NCBI GenBank assembly: GCA_030430125.1
Contig: JAUIGA010000161.1
Coordinates: forward strand, 1-7,516
Direction: 5' to 3'
DNA length: 7,516 nucleotides
DNA from: Chloroflexia bacterium
GTDB lineage: Bacteria; Chloroflexota; Chloroflexia; Thermomicrobiales; UBA6265
Shown here: positions 1-6,084 of the stretch, in pieces
Layout: each line of letters starts with the position of its first letter
Position numbering within the stretch: position 1 is the stretch's first letter
Translations under genes and position numbers: made by a program
The notes under the pieces: generated by a model
What the model was told of the DNA's origin: nothing
Databases searched by the model: none
The model's input: the letters and a program-made list of their open reading frames with translations, nothing else

Positions 1-914
1 AGCAGACTGACGCGGACCGCCTGGGTTCGCTCCCGACCGAGCAGCGAAATCCGGACACGCGGACCATCGACACGCTCACAACACTGGACATGGTGACGCT
101 TCTCAATCAGCAGGACAGCACGGTCGTCGCCGCCGTGGCCGGTGCCCTGCCGCGCATCGCCGATGCCATCGACGTGATCGCCGCGCGAATCCGCGGTGGA
201 GGGCGCCTCATCTACATCGGCGCGGGGACATCCGGGCGGCTCGGCGTGCTCGATGCGTCCGAATGCCCCCCAACCTACAACACGCCGCCGGGCCTGGTTG
301 TGGGGTTGATCGCGGGTGGCGACCACGCGCTGCGGCACCCGGTCGAGAACATCGAGGATCGTCCCGACGAAGGTGCCGATGCACTGAAACGGATCGACAT
401 CACCGCCGCGGATGTCGTCGTCGGTATCGCCGCCAGTGGCCGCACACCATTCGTGATCGGTGCGCTCAACTATGCCCGCATGGTTGGCGCAACCACCGTG
501 TCTCTTAGCAATGTCGACACCAGTGCCATGGCAGAGTACGCCGACATCGAGATCGCGGTGGTCACTGGCCCGGAACCAATAACCGGCTCAACCCGGATGA
601 AAGCCGGCACCGCCCAGAAAATGGTGCTCAACATGTTGTCCACCGGCACCATGGTGCGGCTGGGAAAGACCTGGGGCAACCTCATGGTCGATGTGCAGCC
701 GTCGAACGCGAAGTTGCGCAATCGCGCCATCCGCATCGTGGCCGAAGCGACCAGCCTGGCGCCCGACCGAGCGGCGGACGTCCTCGCCCAGGCTGGCGAC
801 GACGTCAAAACGGCGATCGTCATGCAGCTCCTCGAGATCTCCGCCGATGACGCCGCCGCCCGGCTCGACGCGGCGAGCGGCATCGTCCGCGACGCGCTTG
901 GGCAGCAATCGTGA
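1..914 (+). CDS. murQ: N-acetylmuramic acid 6-phosphate etherase (5' partial)
   Basis: Cytoplasmic SIS-domain lyase that splits the D-lactyl ether of MurNAc-6-phosphate, giving GlcNAc-6-phosphate and D-lactate in peptidoglycan recycling. The reading frame is open from base 3 and already shows the typical MurQ N-terminus (LPTEQRNPDTRTIDTL at about 36-83), so the ATG at base 90 is internal and the true start lies just before the window. The 303 visible codons equal a full MurQ (about 300 aa), so only a few residues are missing. Seen motifs: GAGTSGRLGVLDASECPPT, in which the Glu at 261-263 aligns with catalytic Glu83 of E. coli MurQ, and VENIED, in which the Glu at 354-356 aligns with Glu114. 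TGSTRMKAGTAQKMVLNMLSTG and GNLMVDVQPSN are also family signatures. The stop overlaps the next gene's GTG start by four bases. Identification is secure. Confidence 0.96.
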   Translation, partial: QTDADRLGSLPTEQRNPDTRTIDTLTTLDMVTLLNQQDSTVVAAVAGALPRIADAIDVIAARIRGGGRLIYIGAGTSGRLGVLDASECPPTYNTPPGLVVGLIAGGDHALRHPVENIEDRPDEGADALKRIDITAADVVVGIAASGRTPFVIGALNYARMVGATTVSLSNVDTSAMAEYADIEIAVVTGPEPITGSTRMKAGTAQKMVLNMLSTGTMVRLGKTWGNLMVDVQPSNAKLRNRAIRIVAEATSLAPDRAADVLAQAGDDVKTAIVMQLLEISADDAAARLDAASGIVRDALGQQS

Positions 915-1831
915 CCGGTCCGGCATTTCTGGGAATTGACGGGGGCGGCACCAAGACCGACCTCGCCATCGTGGATAGAAATGGGAAGGTGCTCGCTCGC
1001 GGCAAAGGCCCCACGTCCAATCAGGCGGTGGTGGGGATCGAGGAGGCGATTGACGTTCTCGTCACGCTCATCCGGGAAACGACTGCGAAGGCCGCGCTGA
1101 CCGTGCCGCTCGCCGCCGGATGGATCGGCCTTGCCGGCGCGGATCGACCGGACGAACGCGCCGCCTTCACCATGGCTCTGTCCGCCCTGGTCGACGACCT
1201 CCGGTTCACCAACGATGCCGAGCTCGTGCTTGCCGGAACGCCTGACGGTACCGGTATCGCCCTAATAGCCGGCACCGGCTCCATCGCCTGCGCGCGCACG
1301 GTCGACGGCGACACGGGCAGGTCGGGCGGATGGGGGCACATCTTCGGCGACGAGGGGAGCGCCTATGCCATTGCCGTGGCTGGACTGCGTGCCGTCGCTG
1401 CCGCCGTCGACGGACGCGGACCAGCCACTGCATTGACCGCGCCAATGCTGGACCACTGGCGCGCCGACACCCCGCAACAGCTCATCCCCCGCGTATATCA
1501 CCCGGAGATGCGAAAGAGCGATATCGCGGCGGCCTCTCCCGTCGTAGTCGAGATCGCCGCTACCGGCGATGCGGTTGCCGAGGCAATCCTCGATCAAGCC
1601 GCCGACGACCTCGCGACGATGGTCATGTCGCTCGCGCGCCGCATGGCGTTCACGGACCCGCCCGAGGTCGCCTGCACCGGTGGTGTCATCCTGCAGGCGC
1701 AGCAAATTCGGGCGCGGATCGAATCCAGGCTCGACCCCGCCGTGGTACAAACGCGGCTGCGGCCCGTGGAGGATATCGCGTTGAGCGCCGCGAGAGCGGT
1801 ACAACTTCAGGCAACGGAGAATTCCAGGTGA
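911..1831 (+). CDS. N-acetylglucosamine / N-acetylmuramate kinase, BadF/BcrA/NAGK family
   Basis: ATP-dependent sugar kinase of the ASKHA fold, 306 aa, starting with GTG at 911 inside the murQ stop (GTGA). Its sequence follows mammalian GlcNAc kinase closely: phosphate-1 loop DGGGTKTD (residues 10-17), sugar-binding TSN (35-37), GLAGAD (73-78), ND with Asp102 at the position of the catalytic base, phosphate-2 loop AGTGSIA (120-126), GGWGHIFGDEGSAY (139-152), and a C-terminal CTGG motif. Placed between murQ and nagA, it most likely makes GlcNAc-6-phosphate and/or MurNAc-6-phosphate from sugars released from the cell wall, as MurK does in Clostridium. The true substrate (GlcNAc, MurNAc, or glucosamine) cannot be decided from sequence. 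I see no clear Shine-Dalgarno before the GTG, so translation probably depends on ribosomes arriving from murQ. Confidence 0.88.
   Translation: MTGPAFLGIDGGGTKTDLAIVDRNGKVLARGKGPTSNQAVVGIEEAIDVLVTLIRETTAKAALTVPLAAGWIGLAGADRPDERAAFTMALSALVDDLRFTNDAELVLAGTPDGTGIALIAGTGSIACARTVDGDTGRSGGWGHIFGDEGSAYAIAVAGLRAVAAAVDGRGPATALTAPMLDHWRADTPQQLIPRVYHPEMRKSDIAAASPVVVEIAATGDAVAEAILDQAADDLATMVMSLARRMAFTDPPEVACTGGVILQAQQIRARIESRLDPAVVQTRLRPVEDIALSAARAVQLQATENSR
1816..1819 (+). promoter_or_regulatory. Shine-Dalgarno GGAG for nagA
   Basis: GGAG ends eight bases before the GTG at 1828. It sets the nagA start there rather than at any start codon further upstream in the same open frame, which from 1330 to 1827 is only a shadow of the kinase gene. 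Confidence 0.6.
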
Positions 1832-2976
1832 ACAACGTACGCGTCCTGCGTGGATCGGTGCAACTTGGCTTGCACCTCGAACCCGCAACCGTGGTGATCG
1901 AGGACGATCGCATCGCTGCCGTCAACCGAGGACACGCGTCAAATGGCACCTTCGCCGATGACGTCCCGGTGCAGGACGTGGATATCCTGTCGGCCGGTCT
2001 CATCGACCTGCAGGTCAACGGCGGCAATGGCGCCGAGATCGGCAATACCGCGGAAGCGATCGACCATGTCTCCGCGTGGCTGCCGGAAACCGGGGTAACG
2101 GCATGGCTGCCGACCGTCGTCACAGCGCCGGCCGAGTTCTACCCTGGCGTCTTCGACGCGTGGAACCACGCCACCGCGGATGCCGGCGCGCGACCGCTTG
2201 GCTACCACCTGGAGGGACCCTTCCTCTCGCCGGCGAAGAAGGGCGCGCACCAGGTGCGGTTCATCGAGGCCGCCGATGACAACATCATCGACGGGTGGCT
2301 CGAACAGTCGTGTATCCGCATTGTTACGCTTGCCGCCGAGCGGCAAGGCAACCTCGACCGCATCCGGCGGCTCGCCGATCGAGGCATCGTCGTCAGTCTC
2401 GGCCACACCAACGCCACCTACGAGGAGTTCGTCGCCGGGGTCGACGCTGGCGCGACCAAGGCAACCCACCTCTTCAACACCATGCCGAACATCCACCACC
2501 GTCAGCCCGGCGCGATGGTAGCCGCGCTGGTCGACAACCGCGTCGCCGCCGGAATCATCCCTGATGGCGTCCACACCCATCCCGCGATGGTGCGGTTGGC
2601 AATCAAGACCAAGGGCGTGGGCCACATGGTGATCGTGTCGGACATGATGTCGGCGGCCGGCCTGGCACCCGGCACGTATGGGCTCGGAGGGCAGGAAGTC
2701 ACGGTCGACACGAACTCCGCCCGACTCGGGGATGGCACGCTGGCGGGCGCGGTCGTGACCATGGACGCAGGTATACGCAACCTGGTGAGCTGGACCCACG
2801 CAAGTCTTCCGGAAGCCCTCCACATGGCAACCGCGGTACCAGCGCGTGTCGTTCACGAGCCCGATCGGGGCGTGATCCGTGCCGGCGCGTACGCCGACCT
2901 CACGGTCTGGTCGCACGACCTGCATATCCAGGAAACGTTCGTGGGCGGCGTGAGCCGATACCGGAACACCGCCTGA
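1828..2976 (+). CDS. nagA: N-acetylglucosamine-6-phosphate deacetylase
   Basis: Metal-dependent amidohydrolase (TIM barrel) that removes acetate from GlcNAc-6-phosphate to give glucosamine-6-phosphate, feeding glycolysis or new cell-wall synthesis. The 382-aa length is normal for the family. The GTG start overlaps the kinase stop (GTGA), has GGAG upstream, and gives a standard N-terminal beta domain (NNVRVLRGSVQL). Active-site residues are all present: HLEGPF with metal ligand Glu129, His193 in SLGHTNATYEE, His214 in THLFNTM, His249 in DGVHTHP, and catalytic Asp272 in VSDMMSAAG; all lie within two positions of their E. coli counterparts. GTLAGAVVTMD and the C-terminal GVIRAGAYADLTVW motif also fit. 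As the last gene of the murQ-kinase-nagA operon it takes the product of both earlier steps. No nagB follows; deamination must be encoded elsewhere. Confidence 0.96.
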   Translation: MNNVRVLRGSVQLGLHLEPATVVIEDDRIAAVNRGHASNGTFADDVPVQDVDILSAGLIDLQVNGGNGAEIGNTAEAIDHVSAWLPETGVTAWLPTVVTAPAEFYPGVFDAWNHATADAGARPLGYHLEGPFLSPAKKGAHQVRFIEAADDNIIDGWLEQSCIRIVTLAAERQGNLDRIRRLADRGIVVSLGHTNATYEEFVAGVDAGATKATHLFNTMPNIHHRQPGAMVAALVDNRVAAGIIPDGVHTHPAMVRLAIKTKGVGHMVIVSDMMSAAGLAPGTYGLGGQEVTVDTNSARLGDGTLAGAVVTMDAGIRNLVSWTHASLPEALHMATAVPARVVHEPDRGVIRAGAYADLTVWSHDLHIQETFVGGVSRYRNTA

Positions 2977-2996
2977 TCCGGCATCGGGATACAGGC
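2971..2996 (+). terminator. Hairpin over the nagA stop codon, possible weak terminator
   Basis: GCCTGATCC (2971-2979) pairs with GGAT and CAGGC (2987-2996) around a 7-nt loop, with one bulged A at 2991: nine base pairs that include the TGA stop. No T-run follows, so it may be an mRNA 3'-end stabiliser, a weak terminator, or chance. Confidence 0.3.
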
Positions 2997-3004
2997 GTCG
3001 CCGT

Positions 3005-3012
3005 GCTAGACT
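3005..3012 (+). promoter_or_regulatory. Candidate -10 element for gatCA
   Basis: TGC then TAGACT (-10 at 3007-3012) fits the TAnnnT pattern of housekeeping promoters in high-GC bacteria and carries a TG-type extension one base out of ideal register. No good -35 is seen 16-18 bases upstream. Transcription from here would start near 3019 and give a leader of about 73 nt before gatC. Confidence 0.35.
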
Positions 3013-3029
3013 CCGGCAGGAACCAACGC

Positions 3030-3064
3030 GACGGGCAAGCGCTCACGCGTCAACGTTGCCTGTC
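3030..3064 (+). promoter_or_regulatory. Leader hairpin upstream of gatC
   Basis: Bases 3030-3038 (GACGGGCAA) pair with 3056-3064 (TTGCCTGTC), nine pairs including one G-U, around a 17-nt loop. It lies between the candidate promoter and the gatC Shine-Dalgarno, 18 nt before it, and so does not hide it. No known riboswitch or T-box motif is recognised. Function is unknown, and it could be chance in GC-rich sequence. Confidence 0.25.
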
Positions 3065-3081
3065 CATGCACAAGCGCCAAC

Positions 3082-3087
3082 AGGAGG
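3082..3087 (+). promoter_or_regulatory. Shine-Dalgarno AGGAGG for gatC
   Basis: A perfect AGGAGG ends four bases before the ATG at 3092. It decides the gatC start in favour of this ATG over the in-frame TTG at 3056, which has no such signal and would add a residue stretch not typical of GatC. Confidence 0.8.
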
Positions 3088-3091
3088 ATCC

Positions 3092-3400
3092 ATGAGCCTG
3101 TCGCTCAAGGACGTGGAACATGTGGCCGCACTGGCCCGACTCGGCCTGACCGAGCAAGAACTGGAAACGCTGCGGGATCAGCTCTCGTCGATCCTCGGGC
3201 ACATCGAAGTGCTCAACCAGCTCGATACCGATGCCATCTCGCCGACCGCGCAGGTGATTGCGGTCGACAATGTGATGCGCGACGACACCGTCGAGCCATC
3301 GCTGGCCCAGGACACGGTCGCTGGTTTGGCGCCGCGGAGCTACAACGGGTTCATTGCGGTCCCGGCGGTCCTTGGCGGCATGGACGAGGAGGGCGCATGA
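3092..3400 (+). CDS. gatC: Aspartyl/glutamyl-tRNA amidotransferase subunit C
   Basis: Small subunit of GatCAB, the enzyme that amidates Asp-tRNA(Asn) and/or Glu-tRNA(Gln); GatC wraps around and stabilises GatA. The 102-aa product is normal in length and opens with the family pattern (LKDVEHVAALARLGLTEQEL), followed by the helix LSSILGHIEVLNQLDTD, the linker I-S-P-T-A-Q, N-V-M-R-D-D, and the C-terminal APRSYNGFIAVPAVL that inserts at the GatA interface. The ATG has a perfect AGGAGG. The stop overlaps the gatA start by ATGA, so the two subunits are probably made in equal amounts. gatB is not in this window. Confidence 0.95.
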   Translation: MSLSLKDVEHVAALARLGLTEQELETLRDQLSSILGHIEVLNQLDTDAISPTAQVIAVDNVMRDDTVEPSLAQDTVAGLAPRSYNGFIAVPAVLGGMDEEGA

Positions 3401-4857
3401 GCGAGCTGACCCGCATCACCGCGTCCGAAGCCCGGCAGCTGCTGGACAACAAGGCCATCAGCGCCGTCGAGCTCACCGACGCGCACCTCGACCGCATCAC
3501 AGCGGTCAATGGTTCGGTCCACGGCTTCCTTCACGTCATGACCGATGTGGCACGTCGCCAGGCACAGGCGGCCGACGACGCTATTGCATCCGGTGCAGGT
3601 GGCCCGCTCACCGGCATCCCGGTCGCACTCAAGGACATCCTCTGCACCACCGACGCGCCGACTACAGCAGCGTCAAAGATCCTTGAAGGCTACGTAAGTC
3701 CGTATGACGCGACGGTGGTCCGCCGTCTCCGGGACGCCGGTGCGGTGTTCCTCGGCAAGACCAACACCGACGAGTTCGCGATGGGGTCTTCCACAGAGAA
3801 CTCGGCGTTCGGCCCGACACGCAACCCATGGAATCTCGACACGGTACCGGGCGGCTCCAGCGGTGGTTCGGCCGCCGTCGTGGCCGCGCGCGCGGCGATG
3901 CTCTCCCTGGGGTCGGACACCGGAGGCTCGATCCGCCAGCCGGCCGGATTCTGCGGCGTTGTCGGCCTGAAACCGACCTATGGCCGGGTGTCCCGCTTTG
4001 GCCTGATCGCATTCGCCAGCAGTCTCGACCAGATCGGTCCGTTCAGCCGCACCGTCGCCGACGCCGCAACGTTCCTCACCGCCATCTCCGGGAAGGATCC
4101 GGCCGATTCCACCTCGATCGACACCGAGGTTCCGGATTTCGCCGCCGATCTGCCGTACGACCTCAAGGGACGCCGTATCGGTATCGCCCGCGAATACACC
4201 GTCGACGGGATGGAGCGGGGTGTCAGCGAGGCGGTCGAAACCGCGATCAAGACGCTGGGCGATCTCGGCGCCGAGCTGGTCGACGTATCGCTGCCGCACA
4301 CCGAATACGCGCTGGCCACCTACTACATCACCGCGCCGGCCGAAGCCAGCGCCAACCTCGCCCGCTTCGACGGTATCAAGTATGGGAACCGGCGGGAGGA
4401 AGCCACCCTGCAGGATACCTACCTGCGCACCCGAGGCGAAGGGTTTGGCGCGGAGGTCAAGCGTCGGATCATGCTCGGCACCTACGCGCTGTCCAGCGGC
4501 TACTACGATGCCTACTACGTGAAATCGCAGAAGGTCCGCACCCTCATCAAGCAGGATTTCGACAAGGCATTCGAGCAGGTTGACGCCATCGTCGCGCCGA
4601 CCTCCCCTACCGTCGCGTTTGGCATCGGGGCACGCATGGACGATCCGTACCAGATGTACCTGGCCGATGTCTTCACCATTCCGGCGAACATGGCCGGCAT
4701 CCCTGGTATCTCGGTACCGTGCGGGCTGAGCAATGGCCTGCCCGTTGGGCTTCAGTTCCTCGGCAAGGCGTTCGACGAGCGATCCATTCTGGCGATCGCG
4801 CATGCATACGAGCAGGCCAGCGACTGGCACACACGCGAGCCCGCCGCCATCAACTAG
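3397..4857 (+). CDS. gatA: Aspartyl/glutamyl-tRNA amidotransferase subunit A
   Basis: Glutaminase subunit of GatCAB. It is an amidase-signature enzyme that releases ammonia from glutamine and channels it to GatB for transamidation of misacylated tRNA in the cytoplasm. The 486-aa product has the normal length. The Ser-cisSer-Lys triad is complete: Lys79 in VALKDIL, cis-Ser154 in PGGSSGGSAA, and nucleophile Ser178 in SDTGGSIRQPA, identical in numbering to the Staphylococcus enzyme. GSSTENSAFGPTRNPW and VGLKPTYGRVSR are GatA hallmarks that separate it from other amidases, and the C-terminal half (DVFTIPANMAGIPGISVPCG, GLPVGLQFLG) is intact. The start ATG sits in gatC's ATGA overlap with an AGGAGG at 3387-3392 inside gatC. 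A tRNA gene follows after 142 bases with its own promoter. Confidence 0.97.
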   Translation: MSELTRITASEARQLLDNKAISAVELTDAHLDRITAVNGSVHGFLHVMTDVARRQAQAADDAIASGAGGPLTGIPVALKDILCTTDAPTTAASKILEGYVSPYDATVVRRLRDAGAVFLGKTNTDEFAMGSSTENSAFGPTRNPWNLDTVPGGSSGGSAAVVAARAAMLSLGSDTGGSIRQPAGFCGVVGLKPTYGRVSRFGLIAFASSLDQIGPFSRTVADAATFLTAISGKDPADSTSIDTEVPDFAADLPYDLKGRRIGIAREYTVDGMERGVSEAVETAIKTLGDLGAELVDVSLPHTEYALATYYITAPAEASANLARFDGIKYGNRREEATLQDTYLRTRGEGFGAEVKRRIMLGTYALSSGYYDAYYVKSQKVRTLIKQDFDKAFEQVDAIVAPTSPTVAFGIGARMDDPYQMYLADVFTIPANMAGIPGISVPCGLSNGLPVGLQFLGKAFDERSILAIAHAYEQASDWHTREPAAIN

Positions 4858-4871
4858 ACGGCCTTCGTGGA

Positions 4872-4924
4872 TTTGCGCGGGTCAGATGCATCTCCGGCTC
4901 CGACTCGCGTGCCTCCGGCGCAAA
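4872..4924 (+). repeat. Nested inverted repeats after gatA
   Basis: TTTGCGC (4872-4878) is matched by GCGCAAA (4918-4924). An alternative stem pairs CGCGGGTC (4876-4883) with GACTCGCG (4902-4909, one G-U), and its loop contains the perfect 10-base palindrome AGATGCATCT (4884-4893). There is no T-run. This could end the gatCA transcript with help from Rho, or be chance. Confidence 0.25.
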
Positions 4925-4963
4925 CCGCGCACAGGCATCGACGTTCGGGCCCGGCCCGGTACC

Positions 4964-4992
4964 TTGAAAAACCGAATGGGTTCCCCTATTCT
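4964..4992 (+). promoter_or_regulatory. Promoter of the tRNA-Lys gene
   Basis: TTGAAA (-35, 4964-4969) and TATTCT (-10, 4987-4992) are separated by exactly 17 bases. Start of transcription would fall at about 4999-5000, which is the first base of the mature tRNA. Matches are 5/6 and 4/6 to the sigma-70 consensus. The spacing and position directly before a stable-RNA gene make this the best housekeeping promoter in the window. Confidence 0.65.
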
Positions 4993-4999
4993 TGCGCGT

Positions 5000-5074
5000 G
5001 GGCCTCTAGCTCAACGGCAGAGCAACGGACTCTTAATCCGCAGGTTCAGGGTTCGAATCCCTGGGGGCCCACCA
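5000..5074 (+). tRNA. tRNA-Lys (anticodon CTT)
   Basis: Complete cloverleaf reading AAG codons. The acceptor stem GGGCCTC (5000-5006) pairs with GGGGCCC (5064-5070, one G-U). The D arm is GCTC/GAGC with a 7-nt loop containing GG. The anticodon loop is CTCTTAA (5030-5036) with anticodon CTT at 5032-5034. The variable loop has five bases, and the T arm is CAGGG-TTCGAAT-CCCTG. The discriminator is A5071 and CCA is encoded (5072-5074). Oddity: the outermost pair of the anticodon stem (5025/5041) is A-C, a mismatch. The gene lies in its own unit with a promoter directly upstream and a hairpin terminator 14 bases downstream. Confidence 0.96.
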
Positions 5075-5088
5075 GCCAGCGTCACGAA

Positions 5089-5116
5089 AACCCCGGCTCG
5101 CGCGCGAGCCGGGGTT
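5089..5116 (+). terminator. Hairpin terminator of the tRNA-Lys gene
   Basis: AACCCCGGCTCG (5089-5100) pairs perfectly with CGAGCCGGGGTT (5105-5116): twelve base pairs closed by a CGCG tetraloop. The following bases (GCTGTTTGG) are only mildly T-rich, as is common in high-GC genomes. The position right after the tRNA supports a terminator. Confidence 0.75.
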
Positions 5117-5659
5117 GCTGTTTGGCGACGCTTTGCACACACTTCCGAGATCAGCCCGAATTCACATCGCTTCAGGGCGATTCCTTCGGAGTCTCGCCGT
5201 AGCGCCGCCCCTGTGGCGGGCTCCATGCACGATCCACCCAACGCCAACTCGATGAGACCCGTCTCCTGCTGGATCATCCGGCGCGGGATGAGGCTACCCA
5301 GCGGTCATGCCCGCCACACTCTCCGGTGGCGAGATGTCTGCCACGGCCGTGAAACCCATTCGCACCACAGTTGTTATGTTTCTGCAATGTCCACCTACAG
5401 GCGTGTTACGAGCGTGCAACGGTCGCAAACCTAAGCTTGCAGTGGCTGGATCGTGTGTCAACGAGGTCTAGTCCCGTTCTGGTGGCGACGCCGGCGACAG
5501 CCGCGCCTCGCCTCAGTTGCACCCCGTGATGTGGGAATCGGATGAATGCTGTTGGGACCAACAAGAACCGGCCGAGTCATCACGCGAACTGCGCCACTCA
5601 ACGCACGCCAGCATTCGGTGTCGTCGGTGGGCCTGGTGAAGCTGCAATCGTCACATACG
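5117..5659. other. Non-coding stretch after tRNA-Lys
   Basis: No reading frame here looks like protein: all open frames are low-complexity, Arg/Ser/Pro-rich shadows, without start signals. One GC-rich hairpin stands out: CGCCAC (5312-5317) with GTGGCG (5326-5331). Its right arm could instead pair with GCCAC at 5340-5344, giving two exclusive folds. The A/T content rises around 5371-5386 (TTGTTATGTTTCTGCA) and 5425-5440, where a promoter for the small downstream gene could lie, but no -35/-10 pair is convincing. Confidence 0.4.
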
Positions 5660-5664
5660 AGGAG
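5660..5664 (+). promoter_or_regulatory. Shine-Dalgarno AGGAG of the 85-aa gene
   Basis: AGGAG ends six bases before the ATG at 5671 and decides that start. The in-frame ATG at 5542 has no such signal, and the extra 43 residues it would add do not resemble the rest of the protein. Confidence 0.65.
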
Positions 5665-5670
5665 CATCTC

Positions 5671-5928
5671 ATGGACTTGCCCCACACATCCCTCGCCGTT
5701 GAGCTGGCGAACCTCCTGATCTCGGACGATCGCTACCCGACCGAACGGGAGTACCTGGCCGCCCGCATAGCAGACCGGATGAATGGCGATCCCGCCTTCG
5801 CGGAATTGGTGGACACCGACATGAACGCCGCGCTGGATATCCTCATCGACGAAGCCCGCTCGTACCTGCGTCGGTTCGGCGACGCCATCGTCGATGAGGC
5901 CGGAGAACGCCTGGCACCGGATCGGTGA
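5671..5928 (+). CDS. Small acidic hypothetical protein, 85 aa
   Basis: Not recognised. The product is strongly acidic (19 Asp/Glu against 9 Arg), has no Lys and no Cys, and is probably all-helical and soluble: no signal peptide or membrane segment. The body reads as two or three amphipathic helices, AVELANLLI near residues 9-17, REYLAARIADRM at 26-37, and MNAALDILIDEARSYLRRFG at 51-70. The high use of G/C at third positions and the Shine-Dalgarno at 5660-5664 support a real gene. It stands alone on the plus strand, and the next gene is a convergent methyltransferase. The charge and helical pattern would suit a small binding partner, antitoxin or regulator, but nothing in the sequence proves a role. 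Confidence 0.6.
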   Translation: MDLPHTSLAVELANLLISDDRYPTEREYLAARIADRMNGDPAFAELVDTDMNAALDILIDEARSYLRRFGDAIVDEAGERLAPDR

Positions 5929-6002
5929 GTCACGCACCCGTCTTCAGGCGGCGTGCCAGTGGATACTCGACGTCCCGGACAGAGCCATTCCAGGGGCGGA
6001 GA

Positions 6003-6033
6003 AGCATCGACAGTGGATGCCACGGTTGATGCT
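6003..6033. terminator. Likely bidirectional terminator between convergent genes
   Basis: A 31-nt hairpin: bases 6003-6016 pair with 6020-6033 around the loop ATG, 14 positions with one G-U and one A-G mismatch. It sits 74 bases after the small acidic gene and 51 bases after the methyltransferase stop on the other strand, the usual place for a shared terminator. On the minus strand TTCT follows the stem; on the plus strand there is no T-run, so action may be weak on that side. Confidence 0.5.
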
Positions 6034-6084
6034 GCGATCTTGACGACACCTCCCGCCGTGGACTGACCCCGGCAGGTTGCGGTT

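Noticed and set aside
90..914. murQ starting at ATG 90
   Set aside because: The conserved MurQ N-terminus is already encoded in frame from about base 36, so this Met is internal.
1330..1827. Upstream extension of the nagA frame (would give 548 aa)
   Set aside because: It is a shadow of the kinase gene, rich in Arg. GTG 1828 with GGAG gives a NagA of normal length and N-terminus.
3056..3091. TTG start for gatC twelve codons upstream
   Set aside because: No ribosome binding site there; the AGGAGG is placed correctly for ATG 3092.
5011..5277. 88-aa minus-strand reading frame ending in GIRTLNLRIKSPLLCR
   Set aside because: Its C-terminal part is simply the antisense of the tRNA-Lys gene, a well-known source of false protein calls.
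5542..5670. 43-codon N-terminal extension of the small acidic protein
   Set aside because: No ribosome binding site at 5542, and the composition differs from the rest. AGGAG precedes ATG 5671.
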